DNA of 64,000 nucleotides from Thermoplasmatota archaeon (lineage in GTDB: Archaea; Thermoplasmatota; Penumbrarchaeia; Penumbrarchaeales; Penumbrarchaeaceae): positions 33,067 through 97,066 of the forward strand of contig JALOTP010000003.1 of assembly GCA_025457865.1 (NCBI GenBank), written 5' to 3'. Each line of letters begins with the position of its first letter. Within the stretch, counting starts at the first letter, position 1. A program made the translations under genes and the position numbers. The notes beneath the pieces were generated by a model that made no database searches, was not told the DNA's origin, and saw nothing but the letters and a program-made list of their open reading frames with translations. Positions 1 through 9,522 of the stretch are shown here, piece after piece.

Positions 1-2060
1 CCCTCCTGGGGTGCTTTTGGTGTGATGGCAAGTTCCGGGACCAATCTTGTCTCGTAGTGGACCACCACGATGGAGATGTTGGTCGTATCCATGCCTCCAA
101 GGCCGTCATCGACCTTGAGCGTGATGACATGGGTCCCTGCTGAAAGGAGCTTTGTCAGGGCCAAGCCATAACCCAGCTTTCCGTCCAGATCTGAGATCCA
201 TTCGACGATCAACGGGTCTCCGTCACCGTCGAAGGTCCCGCTCGCATTGAAAGTTACGGGGACCCTGTCGGAATGCTCGGAGTTCGGCGCTGGAGAATAG
301 ATGACCGCTCTCGGAAACTGGTTCCTTACCGTGGGACCTATCAGGTCGGAACCCTCATCCGCCGGTAACCTGACATCGAACTTCCCGTCACTGAAATCGA
401 AGTGGAAGGTATGGTTGCCCAGGTCGAGCCGTGTCGAATACCTGAACTCGACCCCCTTCTTGATGTCCGTACCCACCATGGTCATGTTGTTAGGGGCCCC
501 ATCAATGACGACCAGCCTCTTCACAGCGGTGTCACCGTGATTGTCCTTGTACCTGACGGAGAACGTGAAAGTGTCCTTCCTTGCCCCCTCGGGGAGGTCC
601 ACTCCGCCCAGGGATAGGATGGGAGCATAGTTGGCCCTTGCCACTATGAATGTGGTCTCCCCCTTCATGGGATATCTGACTTCGCTGATGCCATCTGAGA
701 AGACCATATGGTAGTAATGGTCCCCTATGGTAAGCTTGGACGTATAGTAGAACTCGACGCCTTTAGCATAGTTCAGGATACCGCTGGGCTTCATATTGTA
801 GCTGCTACCATCCATGAAGAGATAGGACCTGACCGGTGTCGCGTTCTCGGGGTCCTTGTAGGTCAAGCTGATCCGGTAGGTCGAATCCGTATCCCCTTCA
901 AGCGGGTCATGTTTGGGGTCAATAAGCTCGGGAATGTGATTCACATGGAAGTTGATATCTCCGGTGGTAGGGACCCTGACCGTCCTACCATCGACCTCGA
1001 ACTCGAGATGGTAGGGGTGGTCGCCCGGAGCCATCTTCATGACCTCGGTGTACTGGACCCCGGTCCTGTAACCTGATGTCGCGGTCGTGGTCAATGGAAC
1101 GGCCGTTCCGTCAAGGAACAGCTCGGCTCTGGTAGCTGGCCTGTCGTACCAGTACTTGTAGGTCGCAACGAAGGTAAAGTTCGTGTTCATATCCCCATCG
1201 AAGGGGGTGAACTCCATGCCTATGACCTCTGGGGGGTGGTCAGGCTTGGTGTACATGAAGGTCTGGTTGTGCGAAAGGGTGTTCACGAGCTGCTGTTTAT
1301 TGTTGTAAACGGTGGCCTGGAAGGTCTGGTAATCGTGGTCCTTGATCACGTACTCAGGGTAGTAGTTGGTGTATATGGCGGGTTTGATGAGATCGAAATC
1401 AAGGAGCATCACATCAAGGCCTTTGAGCTCAGGAGCATTGGCCATGTACGTTTCCGTGTTGGACCCAGAGCTGCATGTACCATGGTACCATTTGACGCCG
1501 GACGGCATCTCCACAAGGAAGGTGTTGTCCTGGACCCCAGACATCCACGTGTGCTCCATGCCGTACGAGGTTATCTGCACATTCAGGTCGGGGATGGTCT
1601 TTGTGACCTTCTTGCCCATGGCCGGGTTAAGTTCGACTATCTTGTTGGAATCGACCCCTCTCGAGATCATATCATTGTGAAGGGCGTTGTTCCCAGCGAC
1701 GTAGGCTCCCGTGTTCCTTGCTACGCATGCTACCTCATCAGGGTCATAGTGGGAGCTGTGACCGTGAGGTGCCTGGAGGATCAGGTCAGCCCTCTTGATG
1801 GATTCCGGGTTCCAGATGCATGCGGTCTCGTTGGGGAAGGCCTCTACGAATATCACCAGCTCATCGTCCCAGACCCTGAAAGCGGTTGAACCGAAGGCCG
1901 CCGCGTCGTGGTTGAGGTATGTGAAGTTCAGGACAGGTCCGGCCCTTGAATCCCTTGCCAGTGGGGGATCCGCCGAAGGTCCTTCCGTTCCGGACCCTGC
2001 GGTCGCTGGAATGACCATGAGAACCACCAGCAGTATCGAAATGGCGAAATGCTTCCTCAT
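1..2060 (-). CDS. Secreted metallo-beta-lactamase-fold protein with Ig/PKD-like domains (3' end off window)
   Basis: The frame is open from the ATG at 2060 to the left edge, so the C-terminus is missing. The N-terminus MRKHFAISILLVVLMVIPAT is a signal peptide. Residues about 35-220 look like a metallo-beta-lactamase fold of the UlaG-like type: HGHSSHYD around residue 80 sits where HxHxDH is expected, followed by a buried DVMLLDFD strand. The usual metal-binding Asp is replaced by Ser, so activity is uncertain. Three or more Ig/PKD-like units of about 90 residues follow, each with a DGD/DGxxxxVRxP pattern, as in the other surface proteins here. The ATG at 2060 is preferred to one at 2066 because AGGAAGG lies 6 nt upstream of it. 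A TATA box (2092-2099) precedes it. The hydrolase assignment is inference from fold motifs. Confidence 0.7.
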   Translation of the reverse strand, partial: MRKHFAISILLVVLMVIPATAGSGTEGPSADPPLARDSRAGPVLNFTYLNHDAAAFGSTAFRVWDDELVIFVEAFPNETACIWNPESIKRADLILQAPHGHSSHYDPDEVACVARNTGAYVAGNNALHNDMISRGVDSNKIVELNPAMGKKVTKTIPDLNVQITSYGMEHTWMSGVQDNTFLVEMPSGVKWYHGTCSSGSNTETYMANAPELKGLDVMLLDFDLIKPAIYTNYYPEYVIKDHDYQTFQATVYNNKQQLVNTLSHNQTFMYTKPDHPPEVIGMEFTPFDGDMNTNFTFVATYKYWYDRPATRAELFLDGTAVPLTTTATSGYRTGVQYTEVMKMAPGDHPYHLEFEVDGRTVRVPTTGDINFHVNHIPELIDPKHDPLEGDTDSTYRISLTYKDPENATPVRSYLFMDGSSYNMKPSGILNYAKGVEFYYTSKLTIGDHYYHMVFSDGISEVRYPMKGETTFIVARANYAPILSLGGVDLPEGARKDTFTFSVRYKDNHGDTAVKRLVVIDGAPNNMTMVGTDIKKGVEFRYSTRLDLGNHTFHFDFSDGKFDVRLPADEGSDLIGPTVRNQFPRAVIYSPAPNSEHSDRVPVTFNASGTFDGDGDPLIVEWISDLDGKLGYGLALTKLLSAGTHVITLKVDDGLGGMDTTNISIVVVHYETRLVPELAITPKAPQE

Positions 2061-2091
2061 ATCCATCCTTCCTTGACCATCATGCGGAACC

Positions 2092-2099
2092 CTATATAA
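2092..2099 (-). promoter_or_regulatory. TATA box of the secreted MBL-fold gene
   Basis: TTATATAG on the minus strand, about 35 bp upstream of the ATG at 2060, giving a predicted short leader with a purine-rich ribosome site. Confidence 0.5.
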
Positions 2100-2207
2100 G
2101 CCCGATTCAAAGGACCCCCCAAAGGTCCGATGGTCCAAAATAAAGTACTCATCTGTTCCCTTATTAAACCTTTTTCAATTCATGTGAAGGTGGGCCACTA
2201 GGGATAT

Positions 2208-3599
2208 TTGGATAAGGGGCCCCGTGATTTACCCGCGATGGTTCCCATTCCCGAGGTCAAGAAGGCTGTCCTTGCATGGATATCACGGGACGATGAGCTC
2301 GTCCCCGAGATGAGGGAGCTCTGCTCATCGGCGGGGTACAGGATAGTCGAGGAGGTGAGGCAGGTAAAGGACCGGCCCGACCCGAAGTTCTATTTCGGTT
2401 CAGGAAAGGTGTCGGAGCTCTCTGAGATAGAGGATGTGGAGTACATGCTCACTCCTGCGGACCTGACCCCGCCCCAGGCCTATTCAATATCCAAGGCCTC
2501 CGGATTGGTGGTGCTGGACCGGATACGGGTCATCCTAGAGCTCTTCAAAGAGAGGGCAAGCACGCCTGAGTCAAGGCTCCAGGTGGAGCTAGCGGACCTC
2601 CATCACCAGATGCCCATCATCAAGGAGTACATCCATCAGGGTACCCTTACAGAGAGACCGGGTTTCCTGGGCGGCGGGGAGTACATGGTGGATTATTATT
2701 ACGAGATGGCAAGGAAGAGGATGGCAAGGATCAGGAAAGAGCTCGCCCTTACAAGGAAGGCAAGAGGGCAGAAGAGGGCACTGAGAAAGAGGAGGGGCGC
2801 CCGGACCGTTTCAATTGCGGGTTATACCAATGCTGGGAAATCCACCCTTTTCAATGCGCTACTGGCCGATGACGACCCTTTGAGGTCGGCAGAGGTCAGC
2901 CCAATGGTGTTCACGACGCTCGGGACTACCACCAGGAAGATGAGCGGAATACGGAACTGCATGGTTACCGATACGGTCGGATTCATCAGGGACCTGCCTC
3001 CATGGCTGGTCGAGGGTTTCATGTCCACTCTCGAGGAGGTCTTCCTTTCGGACGTTGTCCTTCTGGTCGTTGACCCCTTGGACCCGGATGATATGCTGGT
3101 AAGGAAGCTTGCCGACTCCCTTAAGGTCCTCCGGAACGGAAGCACTCAGGGGAAGGTCGTTCTGGTACTGAACAAGGCTGACCTGCCATGTGTCCGCTCG
3201 GAGGAGGAGTTCCTGACATTGGTCAAGAACGGCCTTGACCCTGCTCTGTTAGCAATGATATCGGACATCGTGCGGGTATCGGCCAAGGACCGGACCAATA
3301 TTGATGGGTTGATCCATGCCATTAGGCAGTTGTTCGGACCGCTGGTCCGTTTCAAAGCGGTCGTCCCTCAGACCGAAATAGGTTTCGAAGCGGTCAAGTA
3401 CATCAGGGAGCTTTCGGAGGAGAGCGAGGAGGGGTTCGTGGAGGCTGACATTGAGGTATCGGGCCTCCTTGAGGAGAGATGGGTGGTCCCGGTGACCCGG
3501 CGGATAATAGAAGCAGGAGGCCGGGTTGTCATTGGTCCTCCCAGTACAGAGGACGAAAAGGGTTTAATCCCGATATCACATGACATGAAAGGGACATGA
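2208..3599 (+). CDS. hflX: GTPase HflX, ribosome-associated
   Basis: 463 aa, the normal size for HflX. The N-terminal HflX domain (GSGKVSELSE near residue 65) is followed by a basic coiled-coil linker rich in RKR (residues 165-195). The G domain then has G1 GYTNAGKST (about 203), G3 DTVGF (about 255) and G4 NKAD (about 325). HflX binds the large ribosomal subunit and can split or rescue ribosomes in a nucleotide-dependent way. The longest frame starts at a TTG (2208); an in-frame ATG at 2238 is a possible alternative, and neither has a clear Shine-Dalgarno. A TATA-like TTATTAAA lies at 2161-2168. One nucleotide separates its stop from galU, so the two are probably cotranscribed. Confidence 0.9.
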   Translation: MDKGPRDLPAMVPIPEVKKAVLAWISRDDELVPEMRELCSSAGYRIVEEVRQVKDRPDPKFYFGSGKVSELSEIEDVEYMLTPADLTPPQAYSISKASGLVVLDRIRVILELFKERASTPESRLQVELADLHHQMPIIKEYIHQGTLTERPGFLGGGEYMVDYYYEMARKRMARIRKELALTRKARGQKRALRKRRGARTVSIAGYTNAGKSTLFNALLADDDPLRSAEVSPMVFTTLGTTTRKMSGIRNCMVTDTVGFIRDLPPWLVEGFMSTLEEVFLSDVVLLVVDPLDPDDMLVRKLADSLKVLRNGSTQGKVVLVLNKADLPCVRSEEEFLTLVKNGLDPALLAMISDIVRVSAKDRTNIDGLIHAIRQLFGPLVRFKAVVPQTEIGFEAVKYIRELSEESEEGFVEADIEVSGLLEERWVVPVTRRIIEAGGRVVIGPPSTEDEKGLIPISHDMKGT

Positions 3600-3600
3600 T

Positions 3601-4470
3601 ATGAAGGCCGTCATACCCGCAGCAGGATTGGGGACAAGGCTCCTTCCCGTTTCCAAGGCGCAGCCGAAGGAGATGATGCCGGTCCTGAACAAGCCAGCCA
3701 TACAGTATGTAGTGGAAGAGGCTTCCTCCGGCGGGTTCCACAAGGTCCTCATAATCACGAACCGGAACAAGAAGGTGATGGAGGACCACTTCGACCGGAA
3801 CCTGGAACTGGAGAACCTCCTTAGGAAGAAGGGAGCTACAGAGGCATTGAAGGAGCTTGAGAGGATAGAGGGGTTGGCAGACCTGTTCTACCTTCGTCAG
3901 AAGGAGCAAAGAGGGCTCGGAGATGCGGTCCTCTGTTCCGAGAGCTTCGTCGGGGAGGGGACCTTCGCGGTCCTCCTTGGTGACGATATCATAATCTCGG
4001 AAGTGCCCGCGATAAGGCAGCTCTACGAGGCCCACCTCAAGGTCAAAGCGCCTGTAGTGGCCCTTGAAGAGGTCCCTCTAGACAAGGTCGAGCGCTACGG
4101 TATAGTGGACACGGACAAGGAGATATCTCCCGGCCTGTTCAAGCTCAAAGGTATAGTTGAGAAGCCAAAGAGAGATAATGCCCCATCAAGGATGGCAGTG
4201 ATGGGCAGGTACATCCTGGACAGCGATATCTTCGGGTGGCTGAGGGAGTCCCCGACGGGCGTCGGGGGCGAGCTTCAGCTCACCGATTCGCTTGCAAGAT
4301 ACATTGGGACCAAGGGTCTCTACGGACTTGTAGTTAAGGGGCTGAGGGTCGATATAGGCTCGGTGGAGGACTGGTTGAAAGCGAACATCCAGGTCGCTCT
4401 CCTGGACCCGGAGCTGAAGAAGAAGGTCAGGGACTACATTGATTCGCTTATGAAGGAAGGGAAACTTTGA
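3601..4470 (+). CDS. galU: UTP--glucose-1-phosphate uridylyltransferase
   Basis: 289 aa, full length for GalU. It makes UDP-glucose from UTP and glucose 1-phosphate for glycan and surface-sugar synthesis. The N-terminus shows the nucleotidyltransferase signature AAGLGTRLLP with KAQPKEMMPV, then LGDD (about residue 125) for metal/substrate binding and the EKP motif (about 190). The ATG follows the hflX stop by 1 nt. Its last 177 bp (4294-4470) occur again at 8995-9171. This copy is intact and carries the complete catalytic domain, so it is the functional gene. The downstream DNA is the mosaic cargo locus. Confidence 0.93.
   Translation: MKAVIPAAGLGTRLLPVSKAQPKEMMPVLNKPAIQYVVEEASSGGFHKVLIITNRNKKVMEDHFDRNLELENLLRKKGATEALKELERIEGLADLFYLRQKEQRGLGDAVLCSESFVGEGTFAVLLGDDIIISEVPAIRQLYEAHLKVKAPVVALEEVPLDKVERYGIVDTDKEISPGLFKLKGIVEKPKRDNAPSRMAVMGRYILDSDIFGWLRESPTGVGGELQLTDSLARYIGTKGLYGLVVKGLRVDIGSVEDWLKANIQVALLDPELKKKVRDYIDSLMKEGKL
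4294..4470 (+). repeat. Direct repeat R1, copy A: 3' end of galU
   Basis: The final 59 codons of galU. A copy of identical length lies at 8995-9171. The central and distal 135 bp differ at only a handful of sites, mostly third positions, while the first 45 bp are clearly more diverged. Together the copies flank the large FG-GAP gene. Confidence 0.9.
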
Positions 4471-4505
4471 AGTCCATATAGGAGATCTTGCATAGAATAT
4501 TGTGG

Positions 4506-7500
4506 TCATTTGTCTTTTTCTACAGACACTTCGACATTTTTCAATTCTTCAACTAACTTTCCTAGTTCATCCTTCAACTCATCTGTCGTTATCTCCTCTG
4601 TCCTGTCTGGTGCTGGTCGTCCGTAAAGGTCCTCATAGCTCTTCGGTTTACCTCCTTTATCCTGAGCATGGGCCTCCTCGGCTGATAACGGGACCGATGC
4701 GACCGTCTGCTGCTCCGATGGTCTTATATGGGATTCTTCCCATTCTTTCTCTTTCTTTTTCTGCTCCATCTCTTCCATCATCTTCCTAGCTTCCTCATCC
4801 ACCTCATCTTTTTTCTCTTCCTCTCCCTTCCCCCTGAGAACGAGGATGTAGAACAGAAGACCGATTATCACCAGAACGAGAATACCTACAACCACTCCAA
4901 TGATGAGTCCTATACCGGACCCTTCCCCCTCACTCACCTCTATCCGGAATGAGAGTACGGTTTCTTCATATCCGTCCGATACGATCACTCTTACCGTGTG
5001 GACTCCAACTTGACTCTCCTTTGGCGTCCAGACTATCATGCCGGAATCCCTGATGGTCATACCTGACGGTCCGCTCGATATCCGGTATGTAAGCGTATCG
5101 TCCTGATCGAGGTCAGTACCAGTAACCTTCACCATGAACTCCTTACCCGCTTGAGCGCTCTGGTCCTCAACAGATCTCACAGTAGGTTTGTTGTTCACTC
5201 TGAAACTGAACACTCCGTTCAAGCATTTACCATAAGTGCATCCGTCGTCGGGAATGACCGTCCAGTAATACGTCTTCCCCTGAACCAATCCCGTCATGTT
5301 GTAGTAATTGTCCTCGATGTCATTTGAAACGATATCCTCGCTCCTTTTAGCGGCTACATTGACCTCAGAGTCTGCAAGATAGAGAACATAGGTAAGAGGT
5401 TCGTTCTCTGGGTCAGTTCCACTCCACTCGAGCAAGGTATATGCTGACCTGGACCTTGCTCCCTTCCCAGGGGATACCAGTTCTGAGCTGGGTGACTGGG
5501 TCGGTGTCACCTTGATGTAGAATTCATAGGTCGAGAACAGCTGACCGTCGGATGCCGTGAGCGTTACCTTCATTCCTTTGCCTGTCGAAGGCATAGAACG
5601 ATAGTTGGCTTTCCATCTCAGATCTCCAGTGTTGGGGTCTATCACCATCGAACTTGCCGGCTCCGTCCTTACACTATATGTCACCCTATCGTTTAGGTCT
5701 GGGTCGGATACGTTCACGTCGAAGTAATAGTTGATACCATGGAGAAGCTCCGTATCCGTTGGTACATCAACGAACCGGGGCTTGTCCTTCAAATCCAATA
5801 CCTTCAATGTGAACTCACGGTAGTCGCTTAGACCACCTTGGTCGGTTACGGTAATGTTCACAAGCCAATCTCCCACATCATACCCGTCAGGAGTTCCCCA
5901 CAGGACGCCGGTATCGTTCTCCATCGCCAACCATTCTGCATCCGTCCTTAACGACCAGATGTGGGTATCACCTTCATCCGGATCGAAAACGTCATAATCT
6001 CTTTTGAAAGGTGTGTCCTGCTCTATCTGTGTGATGTCTGATGTTATTATCTGAGGTCTATCGTTCCTGCCGACCACCGTCAGGTTGAATATCAGATTGT
6101 CAGATCCTCCATTACCGTCCTGGACCTGAACATTTACAAGGTAAACACCTTCATCGCCTTCCATCGGAGTACCAGATAGATTTCCAGTTTTTCTATCAAT
6201 GGTCAAGAACGATGAGCTTGTCATAAGGGACCAACTGATATTCCCCTGTCCATCATCATCAGAATCCATGTTGAGCAAATACTCTTCCTTCTCATAACAT
6301 TCTCTCTTTGGTTCGGTTATTATATGGGGCGGTGTGTTGAATACTGATAGAGTGTAATTGATGCTGTCTCGGTTACCGAAGCTGTCTTCCAACGATAAGA
6401 GGACATCCCAAAGGTCCACTCCAACATCATTGTTCCTGGGAATGCCGAATATTTCATTTTTCGTGTCGTTCCATTTCAGCCAATCAGCATTGGTGGTCAA
6501 GGTCCATCTTCCCGGATTGTATCCAATATTGGTGAAACTTACGCAGTATCCTTCGTCCTCAATTGCATCAAGATAAGGATCATCTATTCTGATCTCGACT
6601 GTGGTCTGGACCATGAATCTGGCAGTAATGCTGGGAGATTCTACAGAAGTCAATGTGATGTTCTCGAAATATTCCATATTGTCCGGTACCGTAAAAGTAA
6701 TAACAAAAACACCTGTTGATTCTCCTGTCTCAGAAAGAACGATCAAAGGTCTAAAGCCCGTGTTCTTATCCGAGGAAAGGTTAACGAAAGCCTTGTCGGT
6801 CTTTGCAGGATTTGAGTCCGCTCCGGTACATCTAATATAAGCAGTTTGGCCGATATCCAGAATGGATATTTTCAAAGTACTGGTTGGGGTATGATATATC
6901 CCCATTGAATTGACAGAGCTTGGCCTTGACAGATAGTCCACCATTACATTGTAGTAATTGTTCAGGTCGATGTAGGCGGAGAATCTCATGATCTCGATAT
7001 ATTCAGCTCTCAAAGGTACTATGAAGACCCCCTTGTATATACCAGTGTTCTTACCGGTCTCAAGAAGAGAAGTAGTGATCTGGGCAGGGAAGCTTTTACT
7101 GAAGCTGATGTTGATACGAACTCTATCGATTTGTGTGACATTTCGGTCCTTTCCTATCATTTCAACATACAAAATATCGTTGATATCTGCTCTGGAGACC
7201 ATATCACCTACCCCGTTCCTGACAGAAATATCGAATACCTGAAGAGGTTCAGAATATCCTGCACCTGAAACTAGGTAAGTCTTACCTGACTCTGCTCCCC
7301 CCTCTCTACGATAAGGTGCCCCTATCAGGATATCATCCAGCCCATCGTTATCTATGTCCCCTGCACCTGAAACTGAATAACCTGACCGATCTCCTGCAGC
7401 CTCACCTTTGAAGGAATAATCAGCATTAGATAGAGACATATCCTTGGTCCACCCGGAAACCTTACCTAAGATAAGGTAGGTCTTGCCCGAATTTGATACC

Positions 7501-8810
7501 CCTTCACTTCGCCAAGGTGCTCCTATCAGGATGTCATCGAATCCATCTTTGTTCACATCCCCGGCACCTGAGACCGAATGACCAGAGCAGTCTTCAGAAG
7601 ACTCACCCAAGAACGAAGCGTCGGCTGAAGATAAAGAAGTGTCCATGGACCAGCCCGAAGCCTTGCCAAATATCAAATAAGAATGACCTGAGAAATCTTC
7701 ACTTCCTAAAGGTGCCCCTATCAGGATATCATCAAATCCATCATTGTTCACGTCCCCTGCTCCGGAAACCGAATAACCGGAATCTTCTCCATATGATTTA
7801 CCGATGAACGAAGCATCGGCAGAAGATAAAGATATGTCACGGCTCCACCCATCTATCTTTCCAAAAATGAGATATGTCTGGCCATTATCCCTACTTCCAT
7901 AAGCCCCTATAAGGATATCATCGTACCCGTCACCGTTGACATCGCCTGCACTTGAAATAGAGTACCCGGCATGATCATTGCGGGCTTCACCTATGAAAGA
8001 TGCATCTGCCATGGTCATAGGAGTATCTTTGGACCAACCTGAAGCTTTTCCCAAGATCAAATATATTTTACCGACATTTGATGCTCCTTGATCCCGATCA
8101 GGTGCCCCTATCAGAATGTCATCGTATCCATCTCCGTTGACGTCTCCAGCACCTGAGACTGAAGAACCGAACCAATCTTCAGCAGTTTCACCTACGAAAG
8201 AAGCGTCGGCGAAAGACAAAGAATAGTCCTTTGACCAACCCGTTGCTTTGCCGAATACCAAGTAGGACATTTCTTTTGTTGGTGCTCCAATTAAAATGTC
8301 ATCGAAACCGTCTCCGTTGACATCTCCGACACCTGATACAGACGAACCGGAATAAGAGTAATTATTACCTATGAACGAAGCATCGGCTGAGGATATGGAC
8401 ATGCCCAGGACCCAGCCTGAAGCTTTACCGAAGAACAGGTATGTCTCACCGATGAACGAGCCGCCCACGTTTCGTTCAGGGGCTCCTATCAGGATGTCAT
8501 CGAATCCGTCCCCGTTAACATCCCCTGCAGCTGAAACAGAATACCCCGAGCGGTCCCCGGAAGATTCACCAAGAAACATAGAGATAGAAGTTTCCGATAT
8601 GTTCATATTCATATTAAGACCATTATACCAAGAATTTGGCATGGTAATTTCAGCAGACTCAACTTTTACAATAATTAACGGCAGAATAAAAAATAAAATA
8701 AAAACTATCATTAACTTTTTTTTTATCCATTTTGACCTGTGTTGACTCAGAATAGATGATAAGGATGTTCTATTAGCAATATCATTATATCCATCACTTA
8801 TTAACCACAT
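4506..8810 (-). CDS. Giant FG-GAP beta-propeller surface protein with cadherin/Ig-like repeats and C-terminal membrane anchor
   Basis: 1434 aa. The start is the ATG at 8810, which has GGAGGT 5 nt upstream and overlaps the end of the leader gene; a longer frame to 8831 lacks this. After an N-terminal segment with a hydrophobic signal (around residues 33-53) come seven FG-GAP repeats, each with a DVNGDGFDDILIGA-type calcium loop, enough for one seven-bladed integrin-alpha-like propeller (residues about 80-520). Ig/cadherin-like domains fill residues 520-1290, with several putative-Ig motifs such as GTPxGxDVGxW. One transmembrane helix (about 1310-1335) and a charged cytosolic tail end the protein, so the ectodomain is outside. 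Likely an adhesin or cell-surface recognition protein. Its sequence is visibly more AT-rich than the flanking genes, and it lies between direct repeats. Confidence 0.85.
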   Translation of the reverse strand: MWLISDGYNDIANRTSLSSILSQHRSKWIKKKLMIVFILFFILPLIIVKVESAEITMPNSWYNGLNMNMNISETSISMFLGESSGDRSGYSVSAAGDVNGDGFDDILIGAPERNVGGSFIGETYLFFGKASGWVLGMSISSADASFIGNNYSYSGSSVSGVGDVNGDGFDDILIGAPTKEMSYLVFGKATGWSKDYSLSFADASFVGETAEDWFGSSVSGAGDVNGDGYDDILIGAPDRDQGASNVGKIYLILGKASGWSKDTPMTMADASFIGEARNDHAGYSISSAGDVNGDGYDDILIGAYGSRDNGQTYLIFGKIDGWSRDISLSSADASFIGKSYGEDSGYSVSGAGDVNNDGFDDILIGAPLGSEDFSGHSYLIFGKASGWSMDTSLSSADASFLGESSEDCSGHSVSGAGDVNKDGFDDILIGAPWRSEGVSNSGKTYLILGKVSGWTKDMSLSNADYSFKGEAAGDRSGYSVSGAGDIDNDGLDDILIGAPYRREGGAESGKTYLVSGAGYSEPLQVFDISVRNGVGDMVSRADINDILYVEMIGKDRNVTQIDRVRINISFSKSFPAQITTSLLETGKNTGIYKGVFIVPLRAEYIEIMRFSAYIDLNNYYNVMVDYLSRPSSVNSMGIYHTPTSTLKISILDIGQTAYIRCTGADSNPAKTDKAFVNLSSDKNTGFRPLIVLSETGESTGVFVITFTVPDNMEYFENITLTSVESPSITARFMVQTTVEIRIDDPYLDAIEDEGYCVSFTNIGYNPGRWTLTTNADWLKWNDTKNEIFGIPRNNDVGVDLWDVLLSLEDSFGNRDSINYTLSVFNTPPHIITEPKRECYEKEEYLLNMDSDDDGQGNISWSLMTSSSFLTIDRKTGNLSGTPMEGDEGVYLVNVQVQDGNGGSDNLIFNLTVVGRNDRPQIITSDITQIEQDTPFKRDYDVFDPDEGDTHIWSLRTDAEWLAMENDTGVLWGTPDGYDVGDWLVNITVTDQGGLSDYREFTLKVLDLKDKPRFVDVPTDTELLHGINYYFDVNVSDPDLNDRVTYSVRTEPASSMVIDPNTGDLRWKANYRSMPSTGKGMKVTLTASDGQLFSTYEFYIKVTPTQSPSSELVSPGKGARSRSAYTLLEWSGTDPENEPLTYVLYLADSEVNVAAKRSEDIVSNDIEDNYYNMTGLVQGKTYYWTVIPDDGCTYGKCLNGVFSFRVNNKPTVRSVEDQSAQAGKEFMVKVTGTDLDQDDTLTYRISSGPSGMTIRDSGMIVWTPKESQVGVHTVRVIVSDGYEETVLSFRIEVSEGEGSGIGLIIGVVVGILVLVIIGLLFYILVLRGKGEEEKKDEVDEEARKMMEEMEQKKKEKEWEESHIRPSEQQTVASVPLSAEEAHAQDKGGKPKSYEDLYGRPAPDRTEEITTDELKDELGKLVEELKNVEVSVEKDK

Positions 8811-8907
8811 AATGAACCTCCAAAGAAGCATATCTGTAATAAAGCAACAGGGTGATGGCGAAGGCCACCGCCCCCATCAGAACGAACCTCTCCCTTGTCT
8901 TCTGCAT
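8794..8907 (-). CDS. 37-aa membrane leader protein upstream of the FG-GAP gene
   Basis: Small open frame with N-terminus MQKTRERFVLMGAVAFAI, a basic start followed by one hydrophobic helix. The last 17 nt of its frame overlap the ATG of the FG-GAP gene, so translation of the two is probably coupled. Its promoter and first 20 or so codons are nearly identical to those of the 49-aa gene at 9523-9672, whereas the C-terminal third is unrelated. Conservation of the reading frame in two copies with partly synonymous change (FVLMG/FVLLG, AFAIT/AFAIS) supports real coding. Function unknown. Confidence 0.6.
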   Translation of the reverse strand: MQKTRERFVLMGAVAFAITLLLYYRYASLEVHYVVNK

Positions 8908-8952
8908 TCTCTCACCGGACCCATATGGGGGGTGGGGGGTATTTAAATATTA
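8843..8952 (-). repeat. Direct repeat R2, copy A: promoter plus leader-gene 5' end
   Basis: About 110 bp holding the TATA element TATTTAAATA (8940-8949), a C-rich stretch with CCATATGGG, a GGTGAG ribosome site and the first codons of the leader gene. Matches 9603-9713 at roughly nine positions in ten by eye. Confidence 0.85.
8940..8949 (-). promoter_or_regulatory. TATA box of the FG-GAP leader operon
   Basis: TATTTAAATA, palindromic, about 33 bp upstream of the leader ATG at 8907. The same element stands at 9701-9710 before the second leader gene. Confidence 0.6.
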
Positions 8953-8994
8953 CGATATAGGGTGATTATTTTGATTTATTTCATATTAATGAGC

Positions 8995-9171
8995 GCAAAG
9001 TACATCGAGACCAAAGGTCTCTGCAACCTGGTCGTCAAGGGGCTGAGGGTCGATATAGGCTCGGTGGAGGACTGGCTGAAAGCGAACATCCAGGTCGCTC
9101 TCCTGGACCCGGAGCTGAAGAAGAAGGTCAGGGACTACATCGATTCGCTTATGACGGAAGGGAAGTTATAA
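8995..9171 (+). pseudogene. Displaced 3' fragment of galU (R1, copy B)
   Basis: Encodes the last 58 residues of GalU up to a TAA stop, with the catalytic N-terminal 230 residues absent, so it cannot be an active enzyme. It is not an exact duplicate of the intact galU: in the first 45 bp several codons differ, including YGLVV against CNLVV, which points to recombination with a diverged galU allele rather than recent tandem copying. It is the right-hand repeat of a 4.5-kb segment and the left boundary of the next, smaller unit. Confidence 0.88.
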
Positions 9172-9189
9172 ACTTCAATGTAGATTTTT

Positions 9190-9507
9190 CTATAGTGTGG
9201 GCAATAAATTTCTACTAATTATAAAAACCATTAATAATAATATTTTTGATAGTATAATAAAGAAACTTGGAATGGTAAAACCAATTACACTCAACATAGC
9301 GTCTTTTTTTTCATCTCGGTCTTTCATTGACAATAACAGCTTGTATAACGAATAAATAACTATTAAAAGTAATATAACACCTAAAATATCAAAAATAATA
9401 CCAATAATGAATGAGTTTTTATAAAAGTAAAAAATCATACTTGTTGAAAATATTATTAAAGATATAAAAGAAATTTCTTGTAATTGTTTAATATTAATTA
9501 GTTTCAT
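9190..9507 (-). CDS. Small AT-rich three-helix membrane protein
   Basis: 105 aa with hydrophobic segments near residues 12-30, 33-57 and 80-102, separated by a short charged loop (KDRDEKKDA). The ATG at 9507 has GGAG 8 nt upstream and lies 15 nt after the stop of the 49-aa gene. Codons are strongly A/T-ending, unlike larE next door, which suggests foreign origin. No family recognised. It occupies the same place relative to the galU fragment and leader gene as the FG-GAP gene does in the neighbouring unit. Confidence 0.6.
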   Translation of the reverse strand: MKLINIKQLQEISFISLIIFSTSMIFYFYKNSFIIGIIFDILGVILLLIVIYSLYKLLLSMKDRDEKKDAMLSVIGFTIPSFFIILSKILLLMVFIISRNLLPTL

Positions 9508-9522
9508 TTTTTTTCTCCTATA

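Noticed and set aside
7250..8580. DNA tandem repeat
   Set aside because: Periodicity is due to the seven FG-GAP protein repeats; the DNA copies differ at many positions.
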